64,000 nucleotides of DNA from Pantoea stewartii subsp. stewartii (GCF_008801695.1 NZ_VZPF01000006.1:1-64000); one strand, 5' to 3'; shown: positions 42,621 to 52,742, numbered from the stretch's first letter. Notes: generated by a model from the sequence alone, not told the origin. Made by a program: numbers and translations.

Positions 42621-44618
42621 TCAGGCGGCAGCGCCGGCCACACGTTTTTCACGGTTAAGTGATTGCAACGCCGAAACGTCCACAATCAGCGCCACGCTGC
42701 CATCGCCGAGGATGGTGGCGGCTGAAATACCTGGAACTTTGCGATAGTTGCTTTCCAGGTTTTTGACCACAACCTGGTGCTGACCGATTAACTGGTCCAC
42801 CAGCAAAGCGTAACGCTTGCCCGCGCTCTGCAGAATCACCACAATGCCCTGCGTCGCTTCGGTTTTCGCCTCTTTCACGTCAAAGACGTTCCACAGTTCA
42901 ACCAGTGGCAGGTATTCGCCGCGCACTTCCAGAACACATTCGCCGCCCGCCAGGGGTTTCAGCTCTTCAGCACGCGGCTGTAACGATTCCATCACCGCAT
43001 TCAACGGCAGAATAAAGACTTCGTTCGCTACGCGTACTGACATGCCGTCCAGAATCGCCAGCGTCAGCGGCAGAAGAATACGGATGGTGGTGCCTTTGCC
43101 TTGTTTTGAGGCAATTTCAACATGGCCACCCATTTCCTGAATGTTACGTTTCACCACATCCATGCCCACACCGCGGCCAGATACGTCGGTGACCTGCTCT
43201 GCCGTTGAGAAACCTGGCGCGAAAATCAACATGCCGACTTCTTCATCGCTCATGTTTTCATGCACCGGCAGGCCCGATGACAGAGCTTTTGCCAGGATAC
43301 GTTCGCGGTTAAGGCCCGCACCGTCATCTGACACTTCGATACAGATGTTGCCGCCCTGGTGTTCTGCTGACAGTGTCAGATTACCTGTGGCAACCTTACC
43401 TGCCGCAATACGTTTCTCCGGGGTTTCGATGCCGTGGTCAAGACTGTTACGCCCCAGGTGCGTTAACGGATCGATGATACGTTCGATCAGGCTCTTATCG
43501 AGTTCCGTCGAGCTACCCAGTAACGTCAGTTCAACTTCTTTGCCCAGCTTGCTGGCCAAATCACGCACCAGACGTGGGAAGCGACTGAAGACGTACTCCA
43601 TAGGCATCATACGAATCGACATCACAGATTCTTGCAGGTCACGCGCATTACGCTCAAGCTGCCCCATGCTGTTCAACAGTTCGCCGTGCGCGACCGGGTC
43701 CAGTTCACCTGAACGCTGTGCCAGCATTGACTGGGTAATCACCAGTTCACCCACCAGGTTAATCAGCTGATCAACCTTCTCAACCGCAACACGGATGCTG
43801 CTTGATTCGCTGGTCTTCGCGGGCGCGGCAGCGCGTTTGCTTTCGCGTTTCACCGCGGCAACCGGCAATTCGGTCACGGTCGCAGTCTGAACATCGGCAA
43901 CCGCAGGCGCATCCACGCTTTCGGCTACCGCCGCGGCAGCGTCAGCACCCGGGAAGCGAATCTGCGCTTCATCAATAACGAAACACAGCACAGCAATAAT
44001 GTCGTCTTTGCCTACGCCGGTAATGTGGCACTCAAGCGTATTGCTGCCTTTCTTCACGTTGCTGAGCGTGCCAAGATTACCCAGCTCTTCCAGCATCAGG
44101 TCGATATCTTTTTCTTTCAGGTCGACCAACTGCAGGTGAACACCTTCAGCATCAGAGGAGGCGGATTCTGCCTGACTGACAGGCGTTTCAAGCGCAACCA
44201 CAACCGGTGCTTCAACCGGCTGACCTTTCGCCTCTAACGCCAGCTGGCGTAATGCTTCACAGATATACTTGAAGCTTTCCGCGTTAGGCTCTTGCGCGGT
44301 TTTATAAGCATCTAGCTGTTCCTGCATAATATCTTTAGTTTCCAAAAACAGATTGATGATGTCGGTGCTGAGCTGCATCTCGCCGCGACGAGCACCATCC
44401 AGAATGTTTTCCAGGATGTGGGTTGTTTCCTGTAAAACCGTAAAACCAAAGGTTCCGGCTCCGCCTTTAATCGAGTGGGCGGCGCGGAAGATGGCGTTAA
44501 GCTGTTCAGAGTCTGGCTCCTGGGGATCGAGTCCCAACAGGTGTTGCTCCATATCCGCTAACAGCTCATCGGCTTCATCAAAAAACGTCTGGTAAAAATC
44601 GCTGATGTCCATGCTCAC
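42621..44618 (-). CDS. cheA: Chemotaxis histidine kinase CheA (N-box Val to Gly)
   Basis: A 665-residue kinase: P1 with phospho-His48 ([15 protein letters not shown]), P2 CheY/CheB-binding domain, P3 dimerisation, P4 ATPase (N-box, [22 protein letters not shown]) and P5 CheW-like. The start is GTG 44618 ([10 protein letters not shown]), as in E. coli, 5 bp after the motB stop and behind AGGTGA. Met in GEMQLSTDI can serve as the internal start of short CheA. In the N-box, the usual THLVRNSLDHG reads [11 protein letters not shown] (GTG to GGG). The linker 135-165 and P2 region diverge from E. coli, as expected. Confidence 0.97.
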   Translation of the reverse strand: MSMDISDFYQTFFDEADELLADMEQHLLGLDPQEPDSEQLNAIFRAAHSIKGGAGTFGFTVLQETTHILENILDGARRGEMQLSTDIINLFLETKDIMQEQLDAYKTAQEPNAESFKYICEALRQLALEAKGQPVEAPVVVALETPVSQAESASSDAEGVHLQLVDLKEKDIDLMLEELGNLGTLSNVKKGSNTLECHITGVGKDDIIAVLCFVIDEAQIRFPGADAAAAVAESVDAPAVADVQTATVTELPVAAVKRESKRAAAPAKTSESSSIRVAVEKVDQLINLVGELVITQSMLAQRSGELDPVAHGELLNSMGQLERNARDLQESVMSIRMMPMEYVFSRFPRLVRDLASKLGKEVELTLLGSSTELDKSLIERIIDPLTHLGRNSLDHGIETPEKRIAAGKVATGNLTLSAEHQGGNICIEVSDDGAGLNRERILAKALSSGLPVHENMSDEEVGMLIFAPGFSTAEQVTDVSGRGVGMDVVKRNIQEMGGHVEIASKQGKGTTIRILLPLTLAILDGMSVRVANEVFILPLNAVMESLQPRAEELKPLAGGECVLEVRGEYLPLVELWNVFDVKEAKTEATQGIVVILQSAGKRYALLVDQLIGQHQVVVKNLESNYRKVPGISAATILGDGSVALIVDVSALQSLNREKRVAGAAA

Positions 44619-44623
44619 GGGAA

Positions 44624-45883
44624 TCACCTCGGCTGTGAGGGGGCTGCTGTATTCACCGCACCTGCCGAAGACGCTGGCGGTGCGGAGGTTGTTTTCGTTG
44701 CATCCGCCGGTAGGGCTGACGGTGCAGGCGTTATTGTTGTTACCGCACGAACCGAAGAGGTTGACGTCGCGGAGGTCGCTGTTTTCGCCGCGACCGCCGG
44801 TGAGGCTGACGATGCGGAGGCTGCTGTTTTCACCGCGCTCGTCGATGACGCTGACGAGGCTGCGGTCGCGGCTTTCTCTGCGCTCGTCGATGCGGCTGAC
44901 GGTGCGGAGTTCGCTGTTTTCACTGCATCCGCCGACGTGGCAGTTGCAGGTTTGGAAGATGTTTTATCAGCCGCATTACTGCCGGGTGCTGACGGCGCGG
45001 TCACTTTTTCCAACGCAGAGGGATCGCTAATCTGAACCGCGTCACTTTCTGCGTTCTCTTTCTCAATCGCGGCTTCGGTATCATGGTTCAACACCAGCAA
45101 ACTGATACGACGGTTAACGGCATCATCGCCGCCGCGATTTTTCAGTTTCATGGTATCTGCCATGCCGACGATACGCAGAATCTTTCCACCATCCAGCCCA
45201 CCAATCACCAGTTCACGACGTGACGCATTGGCACGGTCCGCTGACAATTCCCAGTTGCTGTACCCTTTATCACCGGTCGCATACTGAATGTCATCCGTAT
45301 GGCCCGCGATACTGATACGGTTAGGGATGTCATTCAAAATCGGGGCAATCGCGCGCAAAATATCACGCATATAAGGTTCAACTTCTGCACTGCCGGTCTT
45401 GAACATCGGGCGGTTCTGGCTGTCGATGATCTGAATACGCAGCCCTTCATCAACCATATTAATAATCAGGTGCGGACGCAGCGCTTTCAGGCGCGGATCA
45501 GCTTCGATTAACTGGCCGAGCTTTTCACGCAGACGGTTGAGGCGAATTTCATCCAGCTTGCGTTTCTGCGCATCCATATCCACAACCTTTTTGACTTCAC
45601 CTTCTTTCTTCGTAGCATCGTCTCCTCCGCCTGGGATCGGGCTGCTACTGTCGCTACTTCTCTGTCCACCCGTCAGCGCCACTTTTAAGGGCGTCTGAAA
45701 ATATTCTGCTATCTGGATAAGCTGTTGTGGGCTGGCGATCGACAGCAGCCACATCACCATAAAAAATGCCATCATCGCCGTCATAAAGTCGGCATAGGCG
45801 ATTTTCCATGAGCCATGTCCTCCTTCATGTTTTTTATGTTTGCGCTTTCTAATCAGCACAATTGGGCGATTGCCATGTTTCAT
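44624..45883 (-). CDS. motB: Flagellar stator protein MotB with extended repetitive tail
   Basis: A 419-residue protein; E. coli MotB has 308. The core is normal: single TM with the proton-carrying Asp32 ([16 protein letters not shown]), plug, and the OmpA-like peptidoglycan-binding domain ([26 protein letters not shown]). From about residue 300 an Ala/Ser/Thr/Lys-rich tail of ~115 residues follows, built of ~15-residue degenerate repeats ([25 protein letters not shown]). It would lie in the periplasm beyond the anchor. motA overlaps by 4 bp upstream and cheA starts 5 bp downstream. Confidence 0.96.
   Translation of the reverse strand: MKHGNRPIVLIRKRKHKKHEGGHGSWKIAYADFMTAMMAFFMVMWLLSIASPQQLIQIAEYFQTPLKVALTGGQRSSDSSSPIPGGGDDATKKEGEVKKVVDMDAQKRKLDEIRLNRLREKLGQLIEADPRLKALRPHLIINMVDEGLRIQIIDSQNRPMFKTGSAEVEPYMRDILRAIAPILNDIPNRISIAGHTDDIQYATGDKGYSNWELSADRANASRRELVIGGLDGGKILRIVGMADTMKLKNRGGDDAVNRRISLLVLNHDTEAAIEKENAESDAVQISDPSALEKVTAPSAPGSNAADKTSSKPATATSADAVKTANSAPSAASTSAEKAATAASSASSTSAVKTAASASSASPAVAAKTATSATSTSSVRAVTTITPAPSALPADATKTTSAPPASSAGAVNTAAPSQPR
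44636..44950 (-). repeat. Degenerate 45-bp tandem repeat encoding the MotB tail
   Basis: Units of 45 bp begin at about 44681, 44726, 44771, 44816, 44861 and 44906, with a partial one before 44681. Shared elements per unit include GCTGTTTTC, CCGC and GGCTGACG. The period keeps the reading frame at 15 codons, so copy number can vary without breaking motB. Confidence 0.8.
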
Positions 45884-46767
45884 GAGGTCTGATCCGAAGT
45901 CTGTTTAGCCGGGTTCTTCGCGTTACGAACGTGTTCTTCCAGTTCGCTGAACGATGGACGCTCAGCTGAATAAAGCGTTTTACGACCAAACTCGACGGCG
46001 ATCTGCGGTGCATAACCGTTCAGGCTGGAAAGCAATGTCACTTTCACGCACTGCATCATCTTGGTCGTTTCAGCACACTTCTGACGTAATACCGACGCCA
46101 GAGGCGAAATAAAACCGTATGCCAGTAAAATCCCGAGGAACGTTCCCACCATGGCATGTGCCACCAGTGCCCCCAGCTCGGCGGCTGGACGGTCAGCTGA
46201 CGCCAGGGCATGAACCACGCCCATTACCGCCGCAACGATACCGAAAGCGGGCAGGCCATCGCCGACGGCAGCGATACTTTGTGCCGGCACTTCACACTCG
46301 TGTTCATAGGTTTCAATCTCTTCATCCATCAATGCTTCGATTTCGAAAGCATTCATGTTGCCGCTCACCATCAGGCGTAAATAATCGGTGATGAAGTCGA
46401 CTAACTGTTTATCGGCTAAGATGCGGGGATAATTAGCAAAAATTTCACTCTGGGCGGGATCTTCAATATCACGCTCAAGCGATAACATGCCTTGCTGGCG
46501 AGATTTCGCCATCAGCCGGTAAAGCAGTGCCATGAGATCCATGTACACCGCTTTGTTGTATTTCGAGCCGCGGAACAGCAGCGGCAGAGCTTTGAGGGTC
46601 TTCTTGATCGATTTACCGTTGTTGCCCACCAGAAACGCGCCGACGCCCGCCCCGGCGATCATCAGCAGTTCTGCAGGCTGGTAAAGCGCGCCAAGATGGC
46701 CGCCCACTAAAGCGTATCCGCCCAACACGGAACCTAATACAACGATGTAACCTAAAATTATCAGCAC
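45880..46767 (-). CDS. motA: Flagellar stator protein MotA
   Basis: A 295-residue, four-TM protein, same length as E. coli. Cytoplasmic loop with charged residues that push FliG (Arg/Glu in [10 protein letters not shown]), and functional prolines in [13 protein letters not shown] and FISPLASVL. The start is GTG at 46767 ([13 protein letters not shown]), as in E. coli. It overlaps motB by ATGA. Transcribed from the sigma-28 promoter within flhC, through or past the terminator at 46843-46872. Confidence 0.97.
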   Translation of the reverse strand: MLIILGYIVVLGSVLGGYALVGGHLGALYQPAELLMIAGAGVGAFLVGNNGKSIKKTLKALPLLFRGSKYNKAVYMDLMALLYRLMAKSRQQGMLSLERDIEDPAQSEIFANYPRILADKQLVDFITDYLRLMVSGNMNAFEIEALMDEEIETYEHECEVPAQSIAAVGDGLPAFGIVAAVMGVVHALASADRPAAELGALVAHAMVGTFLGILLAYGFISPLASVLRQKCAETTKMMQCVKVTLLSSLNGYAPQIAVEFGRKTLYSAERPSFSELEEHVRNAKNPAKQTSDQTS

Positions 46768-46842
46768 AGAAAAATCCTTACGTCCGTAACGTGTTGGTCG
46801 ACGTTAAGCCAGAGAAACCGGAGATGTTCACCCTGTGGAGGC

Positions 46843-46872
46843 AAAAAAAAAGCAGCGGGATTAACCGCTGCT
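46843..46872 (-). terminator. Terminator after flhDC / end of MotR
   Basis: An 8-bp stem AGCAGCGG / CCGCTGCT with a 6-nt loop, followed on the minus strand by eight or more T. It lies 27 bp past the flhC stop and 75 bp before motA. Confidence 0.9.
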
Positions 46873-46935
46873 GGATGACTTCCACATTGCGAACAAATTT
46901 AAACGGCGTGTTTAACCTGTTCATCCAGCAGTTGT
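46843..46935 (-). ncRNA. motR: MotR-like sigma-28-dependent small RNA from the motA leader
   Basis: A FliA promoter (46942-46968) fires about 7 nt downstream of its -10, near 46935, and a strong intrinsic terminator ends at about 46843. This defines a ~93-nt RNA between the flhC 3' end and motA. In E. coli the same position and size correspond to the FliA-dependent, Hfq-binding sRNA MotR. The call rests on promoter, terminator and synteny; the seed sequence was not compared. Confidence 0.7.
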
Positions 46936-47477
46936 GGAAAGATATCGGCAGTATCTGCAGAAAGTTTACGTCTTTTTACGGCACGTGATGGTGGCTGGCA
47001 CAGGCTGCAGACAAAGCTGCCAACAGGCTGATGTGCATGATTAATAAAGCTGCCGCTGCAGCATTTACAATCTGATAATTCCAGCATACCGCTTTCAACG
47101 AATCGCACCAAGGTCCAGGCGCGTGTTAGCGCCAACAGCGGGCCCTCGTCCGATTGCGGGCACTGCTCGAGATAAAGGCGGTAGGCTTTAATCACCGCAT
47201 CAATCCCTTTGCTCAAACCGGTTTTCAGTAAAAACGTCCAGGCATTACAGAACATTGAGGCATGAATGTTCTGTTCCCAAGTCATGAACCAGTCAGTCGA
47301 GAATGGCAACATACCTTTAGGGGGTGGACTGCCACGCAACTCTTTATAGAGTTTGATCAAGCGACCGCGGCTCAGCTGCGTCTCGCTCTCCAGCATTTGT
47401 AAGCGCACACCCAGTGTGATCAGCTCCATAGCGAGCTGAATATCACGCGCTTCCTGAACAATACTTTTCTCACCCAT
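46899..47477 (-). CDS. flhC: Flagellar master regulator subunit FlhC
   Basis: A 192-residue DNA-binding subunit of the FlhD4C2 activator of class 2 flagellar genes. Zinc-binding cysteines are in LELSDCKCC and [12 protein letters not shown]. Nearly colinear with E. coli FlhC. It overlaps the flhD stop by one base (TAATG). Its 3' end carries the sigma-28 promoter for motA. Confidence 0.98.
   Translation of the reverse strand: MGEKSIVQEARDIQLAMELITLGVRLQMLESETQLSRGRLIKLYKELRGSPPPKGMLPFSTDWFMTWEQNIHASMFCNAWTFLLKTGLSKGIDAVIKAYRLYLEQCPQSDEGPLLALTRAWTLVRFVESGMLELSDCKCCSGSFINHAHQPVGSFVCSLCQPPSRAVKRRKLSADTADIFPQLLDEQVKHAV
46942..46968 (-). promoter_or_regulatory. Sigma-28 promoter inside the flhC 3' end (motAB-cheAW and MotR)
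   Basis: Minus strand TAAACTTT-N11-GCCGATAT matches the FliA consensus at 14 of 16 positions. It overlaps codons for the flhC C-terminal [13 protein letters not shown] segment. Confidence 0.9.
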
Positions 47478-47827
47478 TATACCGCCCTCTTTTTAGTAGG
47501 CGCGGCGTCTTTCGACGCACTGCGTAATAAACGGCTGGATAAAAGAATCCCGGTATGGATTTGTTGTAAATCATCCACACGTGATTCCTGCGTCAGGCGA
47601 TTAATAACGGTGCTATCGGTGAAACGAAACTGACACACAAGTTGGTTGGTCTCAGCTAATTTCACCATTTCAGGTAAGGTTAATTCAGACAATGCGTCAG
47701 CCATCTTTTCATCGATCCCGAGGCGAAACATCGCAGAAGCTTTTTCCTGGTTAATTAATCGCTGCGCGAGCAGTAAATATGACAAGTTGATATCGTAAAT
47801 ATGTTTTAGTAATTCAGATGTACCCAT
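47477..47827 (-). CDS. flhD: Flagellar master regulator subunit FlhD
   Basis: A 116-residue protein, matching E. coli ([35 protein letters not shown]). It partners FlhC as FlhD4C2. The ATG at 47827 is preceded by AGGATGGAAAA. A MITE inserted 28 bp upstream leaves this RBS intact but replaces the rest of the proximal leader, where E. coli flhD mRNA is targeted by CsrA and several sRNAs. Confidence 0.97.
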   Translation of the reverse strand: MGTSELLKHIYDINLSYLLLAQRLINQEKASAMFRLGIDEKMADALSELTLPEMVKLAETNQLVCQFRFTDSTVINRLTQESRVDDLQQIHTGILLSSRLLRSASKDAAPTKKRAV

Positions 47828-47846
47828 TTTTCCATCCTGAGAGACG

Positions 47847-48037
47847 CGACGTAACGGCTTTGTTGAATAAATGGATTTTATGCTGTGGTACTATGAAAAC
47901 GGTTGTTTCAGATAACATAAAATCAATGCGTTACATGCTTGCGTATGACGGTGTTCTGTCTGGCATCAGCGTTTTCTACCAAAACAGTGCAGACAAAACA
48001 GAATGATTACCTATTATTCAACAAAGCCCGACGTAAC
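47847..48037. mobile_element. IS903/IS5-type MITE (173 bp) with 9-bp target duplication
   Basis: The element spans 47856-48028. It begins GGCTTTGTTGAATAA and ends with the exact reverse complement of those 15 bp, which is the terminal repeat of the IS903 group. It is flanked by perfect 9-bp direct repeats CGACGTAAC (47847-47855 and 48029-48037), the duplication size IS903 makes. It contains no transposase gene, so it is a non-autonomous miniature element needing a transposase in trans. The undamaged ends and duplication suggest recent insertion. Confidence 0.95.
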
Positions 48038-48308
48038 TTACCGCAGATGACATCTCTGCGTATCGAGCTGCTGGTTGGTAAATCTAAAGATGGCAAAATA
48101 ATTAGACATAAAAAGCAATGGTTCTGAGTTCTGCTTCTTTTTGCGACCCTGTCTGTCCGGTCAGAAGTCAATCTTTTCAGTCCACCTTATTCTTAAGTCG
48201 ATAACCTTCTTCCCTGAGGCTTGCTTGCTTTTTTTAAGACTAATCCGAAAACAAGGCAAATCTATATCGGATGATCCTTACATACAACGACAGTTCGGTG
48301 AAATTTTA

Positions 48309-48338
48309 GATAAAGTGTGACGCAGATCACACTTTATC
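48309..48338. promoter_or_regulatory. CRP (cAMP receptor protein) site of the flhDC promoter
   Basis: GATAAAGTGTGA-N6-TCACACTTTATC is a perfect palindrome with 12-bp arms containing the CRP core TGTGA-N6-TCACA. It lies ~500 bp before flhD; subtracting the 182-bp MITE insertion gives ~316 bp, comparable with the known CRP-activated flhDC promoter of E. coli with its long leader. A possible -10 on the minus strand is TATAGA near 48262. Confidence 0.88.
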
Positions 48339-48959
48339 CTCTATTTTCTTCAGTAACGCTTTATTATCCCTTCCTCACTGTCTGTTTTTTGCGCAATTTG
48401 ACGTTTTTTTTACAGGGATTTGTCCTGAGCTGGACTTAATTGGCTACAAAAATCAGGGATGATTCTGTAAGGCAGGCAGAATTCCTGTTTATCTCAATGA
48501 ATGGAATTTGCACCATATTTAGAACCAGCCAAAACCATAAAACCAGTGGAATATGCTACCTATAGCGCGCATTATTTGTATTTAAATTAGTCAGTTAGGT
48601 GATAAGACAAAAAGAAGGGAAAACAGGGGCAGAAGGCCGACAATTCTGATTACACGCTTTCTGACAATCCGTCGTAAAGGCTGAAAGCAACCCGTTTAGA
48701 GAGCGTACACCGATGTAACAAGGAGTTACATTAAGGATATGAATGAATTGCAGGCAGGAGAGTTTTATGCATTTTAACTATCGGCAGGAATGAAGAGAAC
48801 TTCAGCTTAAACAGGTAAAGAAAGTGAATGGTGGTGTTAATTGCACATTTTTACGCCACTTTGCCGTCAGACGGACGCCTGGCGACGCAAAAGCGCTTTT
48901 GAGTTAGGGGACAATCATTAGCAACAGCGTGTATGCAAAAGCGGCGGGATGTAACGCAC

Positions 48960-48981
48960 AGCAAGCCTTCCCTGGCTTGCT
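48960..48981 (-). terminator. Hairpin downstream of otsA
   Basis: An 8-bp stem AGCAAGCC / GGCTTGCT with a 6-nt loop, 7 bp past the otsA stop. It lacks a T-tract, so it is only a candidate. Confidence 0.5.
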
Positions 48982-48987
48982 CTGCTG

Positions 48988-50424
48988 TCAGGCGAGTTTC
49001 GGAAAGGTGGCAACCTTATTTGCCATGCCGTGATCGGCACTCCGCGGGGCAATCTTCTCAAGATCACGCAGGAAGTTTTCGCGCCATGCGGTGATGTCGT
49101 TTTTACGCAGTACCGCCATCATATCGTTATAGCGTGAGATACGCTCGGTACGGGGCATGGTAATCGCTTTATCCAGCGCCGCGGCCACTTCATCGCGGTC
49201 ATAAGGGTTCACGATGAGCGCGGACGTCAGCTCGTTAGCCGCACCGGCAAAACGGGACAGTACCAGCACACCCGGATCGTCCGGGTCCTGCGCCGCCACG
49301 TACTCCTTCGCCACCAGGTTCATCCCGTCACGTAACGGCGTCACTAAGCCGACATCCGTTAAACGGAAAATTTTCATCAATAAACGACGGTCAAAGTGCT
49401 GGTTAAGATAATAGAGTGGCGTCCAGCCCAGGGTGCCGTATTTCCCGTTGATGCGCCCTGCCTCGGTTTCTAACTGATGACGAATATCCTGATAGGCCTG
49501 CACATCGCCACGAGACGTTGGCGCAATCTGCGAGTAACGAATCCTGCCGTGATGCTGCGGGTAGTTTTCCAGCAGCGCTTCATACGCCAGGAAGCGTTCC
49601 GGCAAGCCTTTCGAGTAATCCAGACGTTCGCAGGCAATGATATTGCGCACATCGCCCAGCTCCTTCTTCATCGCCGCCATTTTGGGTGGCAATGGCCCTT
49701 CAGCCATCTCCTTAATGCTGTCAGGTTCAATCCCTATCGGGTACACCTCCGTCATAAAGGTATTGCCATAGGCGCGATGTTTTTTGTCACCTTTATTCTG
49801 CAACTGCGTCAGCTGGCTCACACTGTCGAGGAAGGCGACGCGATCAGATTCCGTCTGGAATCCTAACAGATCGTATTCGCACAACATTTCCAGCAGTTCT
49901 CTGTGCGGCGGCAGCGCATTGAAAATTTCGGGCGTCGGGAAAGGAATATGCAGGAAGAAACCGATGCGGTTGTTGATGCCTGCCCGGCGCAGCGCTGCGG
50001 CAAACGGCAGGAAGTGGTAGTCATGAATCCACAGAATGTCGTCAGGCTTGATCAGCGGTTTCAGGCGCTGCGCGACGGCATCATTAACTTCGCAGTATCC
50101 TTCCCAGGCTTCACGCTGGAACTGCACCAGGTCTAAGCGGTAATGGAAAGCAGGCCAGATAACGGTATTAGAAAACTGACAATAATAGAGATCGTACTCG
50201 TTCTGGCTCAGCGGGAAGGAAGCATATTCAATACCATCGTGCTCCGTTACCGATACCGGGTTTTCTTCCTCACCCGAAAATTCACTTATCTCACCGTTCC
50301 AGCCAAACCACAGTCCACCCGTGCTTTTCAGCGCATCCAGGATGCCAACGGCAAGGCCGCCCGCGCTGGTTTTGTTCCCATTTGGCATGGCGATACGGTT
50401 AGATACAACAACTAAACGACTCAT
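48988..50424 (-). CDS. otsA: Trehalose-6-phosphate synthase
   Basis: A 478-residue GT20 glycosyltransferase joining UDP-glucose and glucose-6-phosphate to trehalose-6-phosphate, an osmotic and desiccation protectant. N-terminal [10 protein letters not shown], acceptor-site [11 protein letters not shown], and nucleotide-sugar site [14 protein letters not shown] are visible. Its ATGA start overlaps the otsB stop, so otsBA is one transcript. Confidence 0.97.
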   Translation of the reverse strand: MSRLVVVSNRIAMPNGNKTSAGGLAVGILDALKSTGGLWFGWNGEISEFSGEEENPVSVTEHDGIEYASFPLSQNEYDLYYCQFSNTVIWPAFHYRLDLVQFQREAWEGYCEVNDAVAQRLKPLIKPDDILWIHDYHFLPFAAALRRAGINNRIGFFLHIPFPTPEIFNALPPHRELLEMLCEYDLLGFQTESDRVAFLDSVSQLTQLQNKGDKKHRAYGNTFMTEVYPIGIEPDSIKEMAEGPLPPKMAAMKKELGDVRNIIACERLDYSKGLPERFLAYEALLENYPQHHGRIRYSQIAPTSRGDVQAYQDIRHQLETEAGRINGKYGTLGWTPLYYLNQHFDRRLLMKIFRLTDVGLVTPLRDGMNLVAKEYVAAQDPDDPGVLVLSRFAGAANELTSALIVNPYDRDEVAAALDKAITMPRTERISRYNDMMAVLRKNDITAWRENFLRDLEKIAPRSADHGMANKVATFPKLA

Positions 50425-51209
50425 AACCTAAACTCCTTACCAACGTTATCTTGCTCTAATTGTAATCGTGTTCTTTCCAGCCAGGCATAGACATCCGTAA
50501 CGTCATGTAAACGATAACGTGCCTGGCTTTCGCCTTCTCCCACTTTCACGGAAATCCCGTGCATGGCATTGACGGCGGCAAAGCCTTTCTCATCGGTCAG
50601 ATCGTCACCGATGAACACCGGAATACGTCCCGCGAACGGGGCTTCCTGCATAAATGCCTGCACAGCCGCGCCTTTATCAATGCCGGTCGGTTTAATTTCA
50701 ACCACACACTTTCCGGGCTGCAATGTCAGACCCGAGAAACGTTCGACGGCGGCCTGCGCAAGGTGCAATATGTCCTGCTCATGTGCCATCGCCCGACGAT
50801 AATGGAGGGCAAACGCCATCCCTTTCGCTTCAAGCTGCGTATCTGGCCAGTGGGCCATTTCGGCTTCCAGCATCTGTTTTAGCTGACGTTCAGTCTCTTC
50901 GGGCAGTGACACGCGGTGCACCTTGCCCTCCGCGTCACGACGTTCAGCGCCATGCACGCCGGCAGCCGGCGCGTGCAATGGTGCCGCAAGCGCATCCAGT
51001 TGCTCAACAGGACGACCTGATACCAGCGCCAGCGCGCCGTGGCATAAAGAAGAGAGGCGTTGCAGCTCTGCTACAACCTGTTTTGGAATGAAAGCGGCAT
51101 CCGGCTGGGGCTGTATCGCTGCCAGCGTGCCATCAACATCAAAAAAGAAGGCATACAGACCGCCGCTCAATGACGGAAACGAGGCATTACTTTCTGCCGT
51201 CTGGGTCAC
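50421..51209 (-). CDS. otsB: Trehalose-6-phosphate phosphatase
   Basis: A 262-residue HAD-superfamily phosphatase, 266 in E. coli. HAD motif 1 FFFDVDGTLAA with nucleophile Asp, SGRPVEQLDALA, GVHGAERRD, and motif 4 GDDLTDEKGF. The GTG at 51209 after CAGGAGA gives MTQTAES; the longer upstream frame lacks homology. First gene of otsBA. Confidence 0.95.
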   Translation of the reverse strand: MTQTAESNASFPSLSGGLYAFFFDVDGTLAAIQPQPDAAFIPKQVVAELQRLSSLCHGALALVSGRPVEQLDALAAPLHAPAAGVHGAERRDAEGKVHRVSLPEETERQLKQMLEAEMAHWPDTQLEAKGMAFALHYRRAMAHEQDILHLAQAAVERFSGLTLQPGKCVVEIKPTGIDKGAAVQAFMQEAPFAGRIPVFIGDDLTDEKGFAAVNAMHGISVKVGEGESQARYRLHDVTDVYAWLERTRLQLEQDNVGKEFRL

Positions 51210-51429
51210 GTGTCTTCTCCTGTAAACGGGTTCATCATCAGGACATCGCAGCAGAGAGCGTTCAGCAAGAGGTCGGCGCAAGGCCGAATGAAGTAAGGAG
51301 ACTGCGCGGTAAAACCCTGCAATTCGGTAACTCTTTCTCCAAAAACATACGCGTTAAGTGCTGAAAAACTCACTGACTGTCGTTGTCGCCCCATAAAGTG
51401 TAGACGCAATCCTGCATTCTGCCAGAAAT

Positions 51430-51534
51430 ATGCATTTCCTGTGCCAGCCGTCACGCTTAATTCTGCTGCTGGCAATAATGGCGATTACCGGCCTGCTCAC
51501 GCCGACTTATTTTGCGCCTGCAAAAAAGAAATAA
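51430..51534 (+). CDS. Possible 34-residue membrane peptide
   Basis: ATG to TAA, with one hydrophobic stretch (LILLLAIMAITGLL) and a PAKKK end. There is no clear ribosome-binding site upstream and I recognise no family, so it is a doubtful call. It lies upstream of and divergent to otsB. Confidence 0.3.
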   Translation: MHFLCQPSRLILLLAIMAITGLLTPTYFAPAKKK

Positions 51535-51801
51535 AAATGTAATAAATGGTCCTGTTTAAGGTTTTCCTAATCTTTCTTATCCATACTGTTCACTTATTAC
51601 CGTCTGACTTTCATTGTTGCGCGTTAATGCGAATGTATTAGCGCAATAATAATGGAGACATTCACTAATGATTCAACCCGGATAAAATAACATTTTTTAT
51701 TATTCCGCCTTTATATTAATAGTCCGCCCGTCATGTTGCCCTTTCGCATTTGATAAAACGTCTTATTACGGGTTAAGGCATTATGCCGGGCGAGACGAAA
51801 A

Positions 51802-51820
51802 GGGGCTGATTTGCAGCCCC
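51802..51820. terminator. Isolated terminator-like hairpin upstream of pmrA
   Basis: GGGGCTG / CAGCCCC with a 5-nt loop, followed by TTTT on the minus strand and CTTT on the plus strand. No gene obviously ends here, so it may close an unrecognised small RNA on the minus strand from ~52000, or be a protein-free structural element. Confidence 0.4.
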
Positions 51821-52055
51821 CTTTATCTCATCTTTAATTAACGTTTCCGCTGAGCTAAGTTGAGTGACAACATTCGTCATGTCAGCAACAATCCCGGCAT
51901 GTTTGCCCAAAGCAGGCACAGCCGACGAAACCGGGACGGCCTGCCTTATCCGCTTGCCGGACAAGGTTGTCAAGGTGAGTTCGCGGAAGAGCGACCCGCT
52001 ATTGCTGTGTCCGGTCATCGGTACTGATACAAAAGAGGTATCCTGTTAAGCGCTT

Positions 52056-52742
52056 ATGAAAATATTAATTGTTGAAGACGATGCTCTGCTGCTGCAAGGT
52101 CTTGTTCTGGCGCTGGAAGGCACGGGCTATGTCTGCGATGCGGTTTCAACGGTCCGTTCCGCGGAAGCTCATCTTGCCAGCGGGCTTTACAGTTTGATCG
52201 TGCTGGATGTCGGCCTGCCGGATGAGGATGGACTGCACTTTCTGCAGCGTCTTCGCCGTCAGAAGCAGATGCAGCCTGTATTGATTCTTACCGCGCGGGA
52301 CACGATTGATGAGCGCATCGCCGGGCTGGATGCAGGTGCCGATGACTATCTGATCAAGCCTTTCGCGCTGGATGAACTGCTGGCAAGGATTCGTGCCCTT
52401 ATCAGACGTCATGTTAACCACGGGGATACGCGCGTGGAGGTGGGCAACCTGTCGCTGGATATGACCCATCGCCAGATCCATCTGGACCACGCCTTGCTTG
52501 ATCTCACCCCTAAAGAGTTTTCGATTCTGTCTCGCCTGATGCTCAAAGCGGGCCATCCGGTGCACCGCGAATTGCTGTATCAGGATATCTATAATTTTGA
52601 TAACGAGCCTTCGACCAATACGCTGGAAGTGCATATCCACAACCTGCGTGACAAGATCGGCAAAAGCATGATCAGAACGGTTCGCGGCTTCGGCTATGCC
52701 CTGTCCCCCTCCAAAACCGATAACGAGATGCCCGAGACATGA
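52056..52742 (+). CDS. pmrA: Response regulator PmrA (BasR)
   Basis: A 228-residue OmpR-type regulator. Receiver [16 protein letters not shown] with phospho-Asp in [12 protein letters not shown] and Lys in [12 protein letters not shown]; winged helix with the PmrA-type DNA-reading region HREIL-like [20 protein letters not shown]. Controls lipid A modification and related envelope genes in response to Fe3+/Al3+ and low pH via PmrB. In E. coli eptA precedes it; here there is none next to it. Overlaps pmrB by ATGA. Confidence 0.93.
   Translation: MKILIVEDDALLLQGLVLALEGTGYVCDAVSTVRSAEAHLASGLYSLIVLDVGLPDEDGLHFLQRLRRQKQMQPVLILTARDTIDERIAGLDAGADDYLIKPFALDELLARIRALIRRHVNHGDTRVEVGNLSLDMTHRQIHLDHALLDLTPKEFSILSRLMLKAGHPVHRELLYQDIYNFDNEPSTNTLEVHIHNLRDKIGKSMIRTVRGFGYALSPSKTDNEMPET

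Larger units (their letters stand above)
48038..48987. other. 950-bp intergenic region between the MITE and otsA
   Basis: It holds the distal flhDC leader and promoter with the CRP site, then about 600 bp of AT-rich DNA without a convincing gene. uspC, which lies here in E. coli, is absent. Very short ATG-started frames near 48740-48790 encode at most 12 residues and are not called. Confidence 0.7.
51210..52055. other. Largely non-coding region between otsB and pmrA
   Basis: It holds the otsB promoter side, one doubtful 34-codon frame (51430-51534), AT-rich DNA and a GC-rich hairpin at 51802-51820. The pmrA promoter must be near the right end. No convincing PmrA box was seen by eye. Confidence 0.6.

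Noticed and set aside
44605-45030. 141-codon open frame on the plus strand across the end of motB
   Set aside because: It is the antisense shadow of the MotB repeat tail; the 45-bp period keeps it open. No RBS and no family resemblance.
48738-48795. Very short ATG-started frames between flhD and otsA
   Set aside because: They encode 8-12 residues; chance level in AT-rich DNA.
51773-52018. 81-codon minus-strand frame upstream of pmrA
   Set aside because: It runs through the terminator-like hairpin, has no RBS and no recognisable domain.
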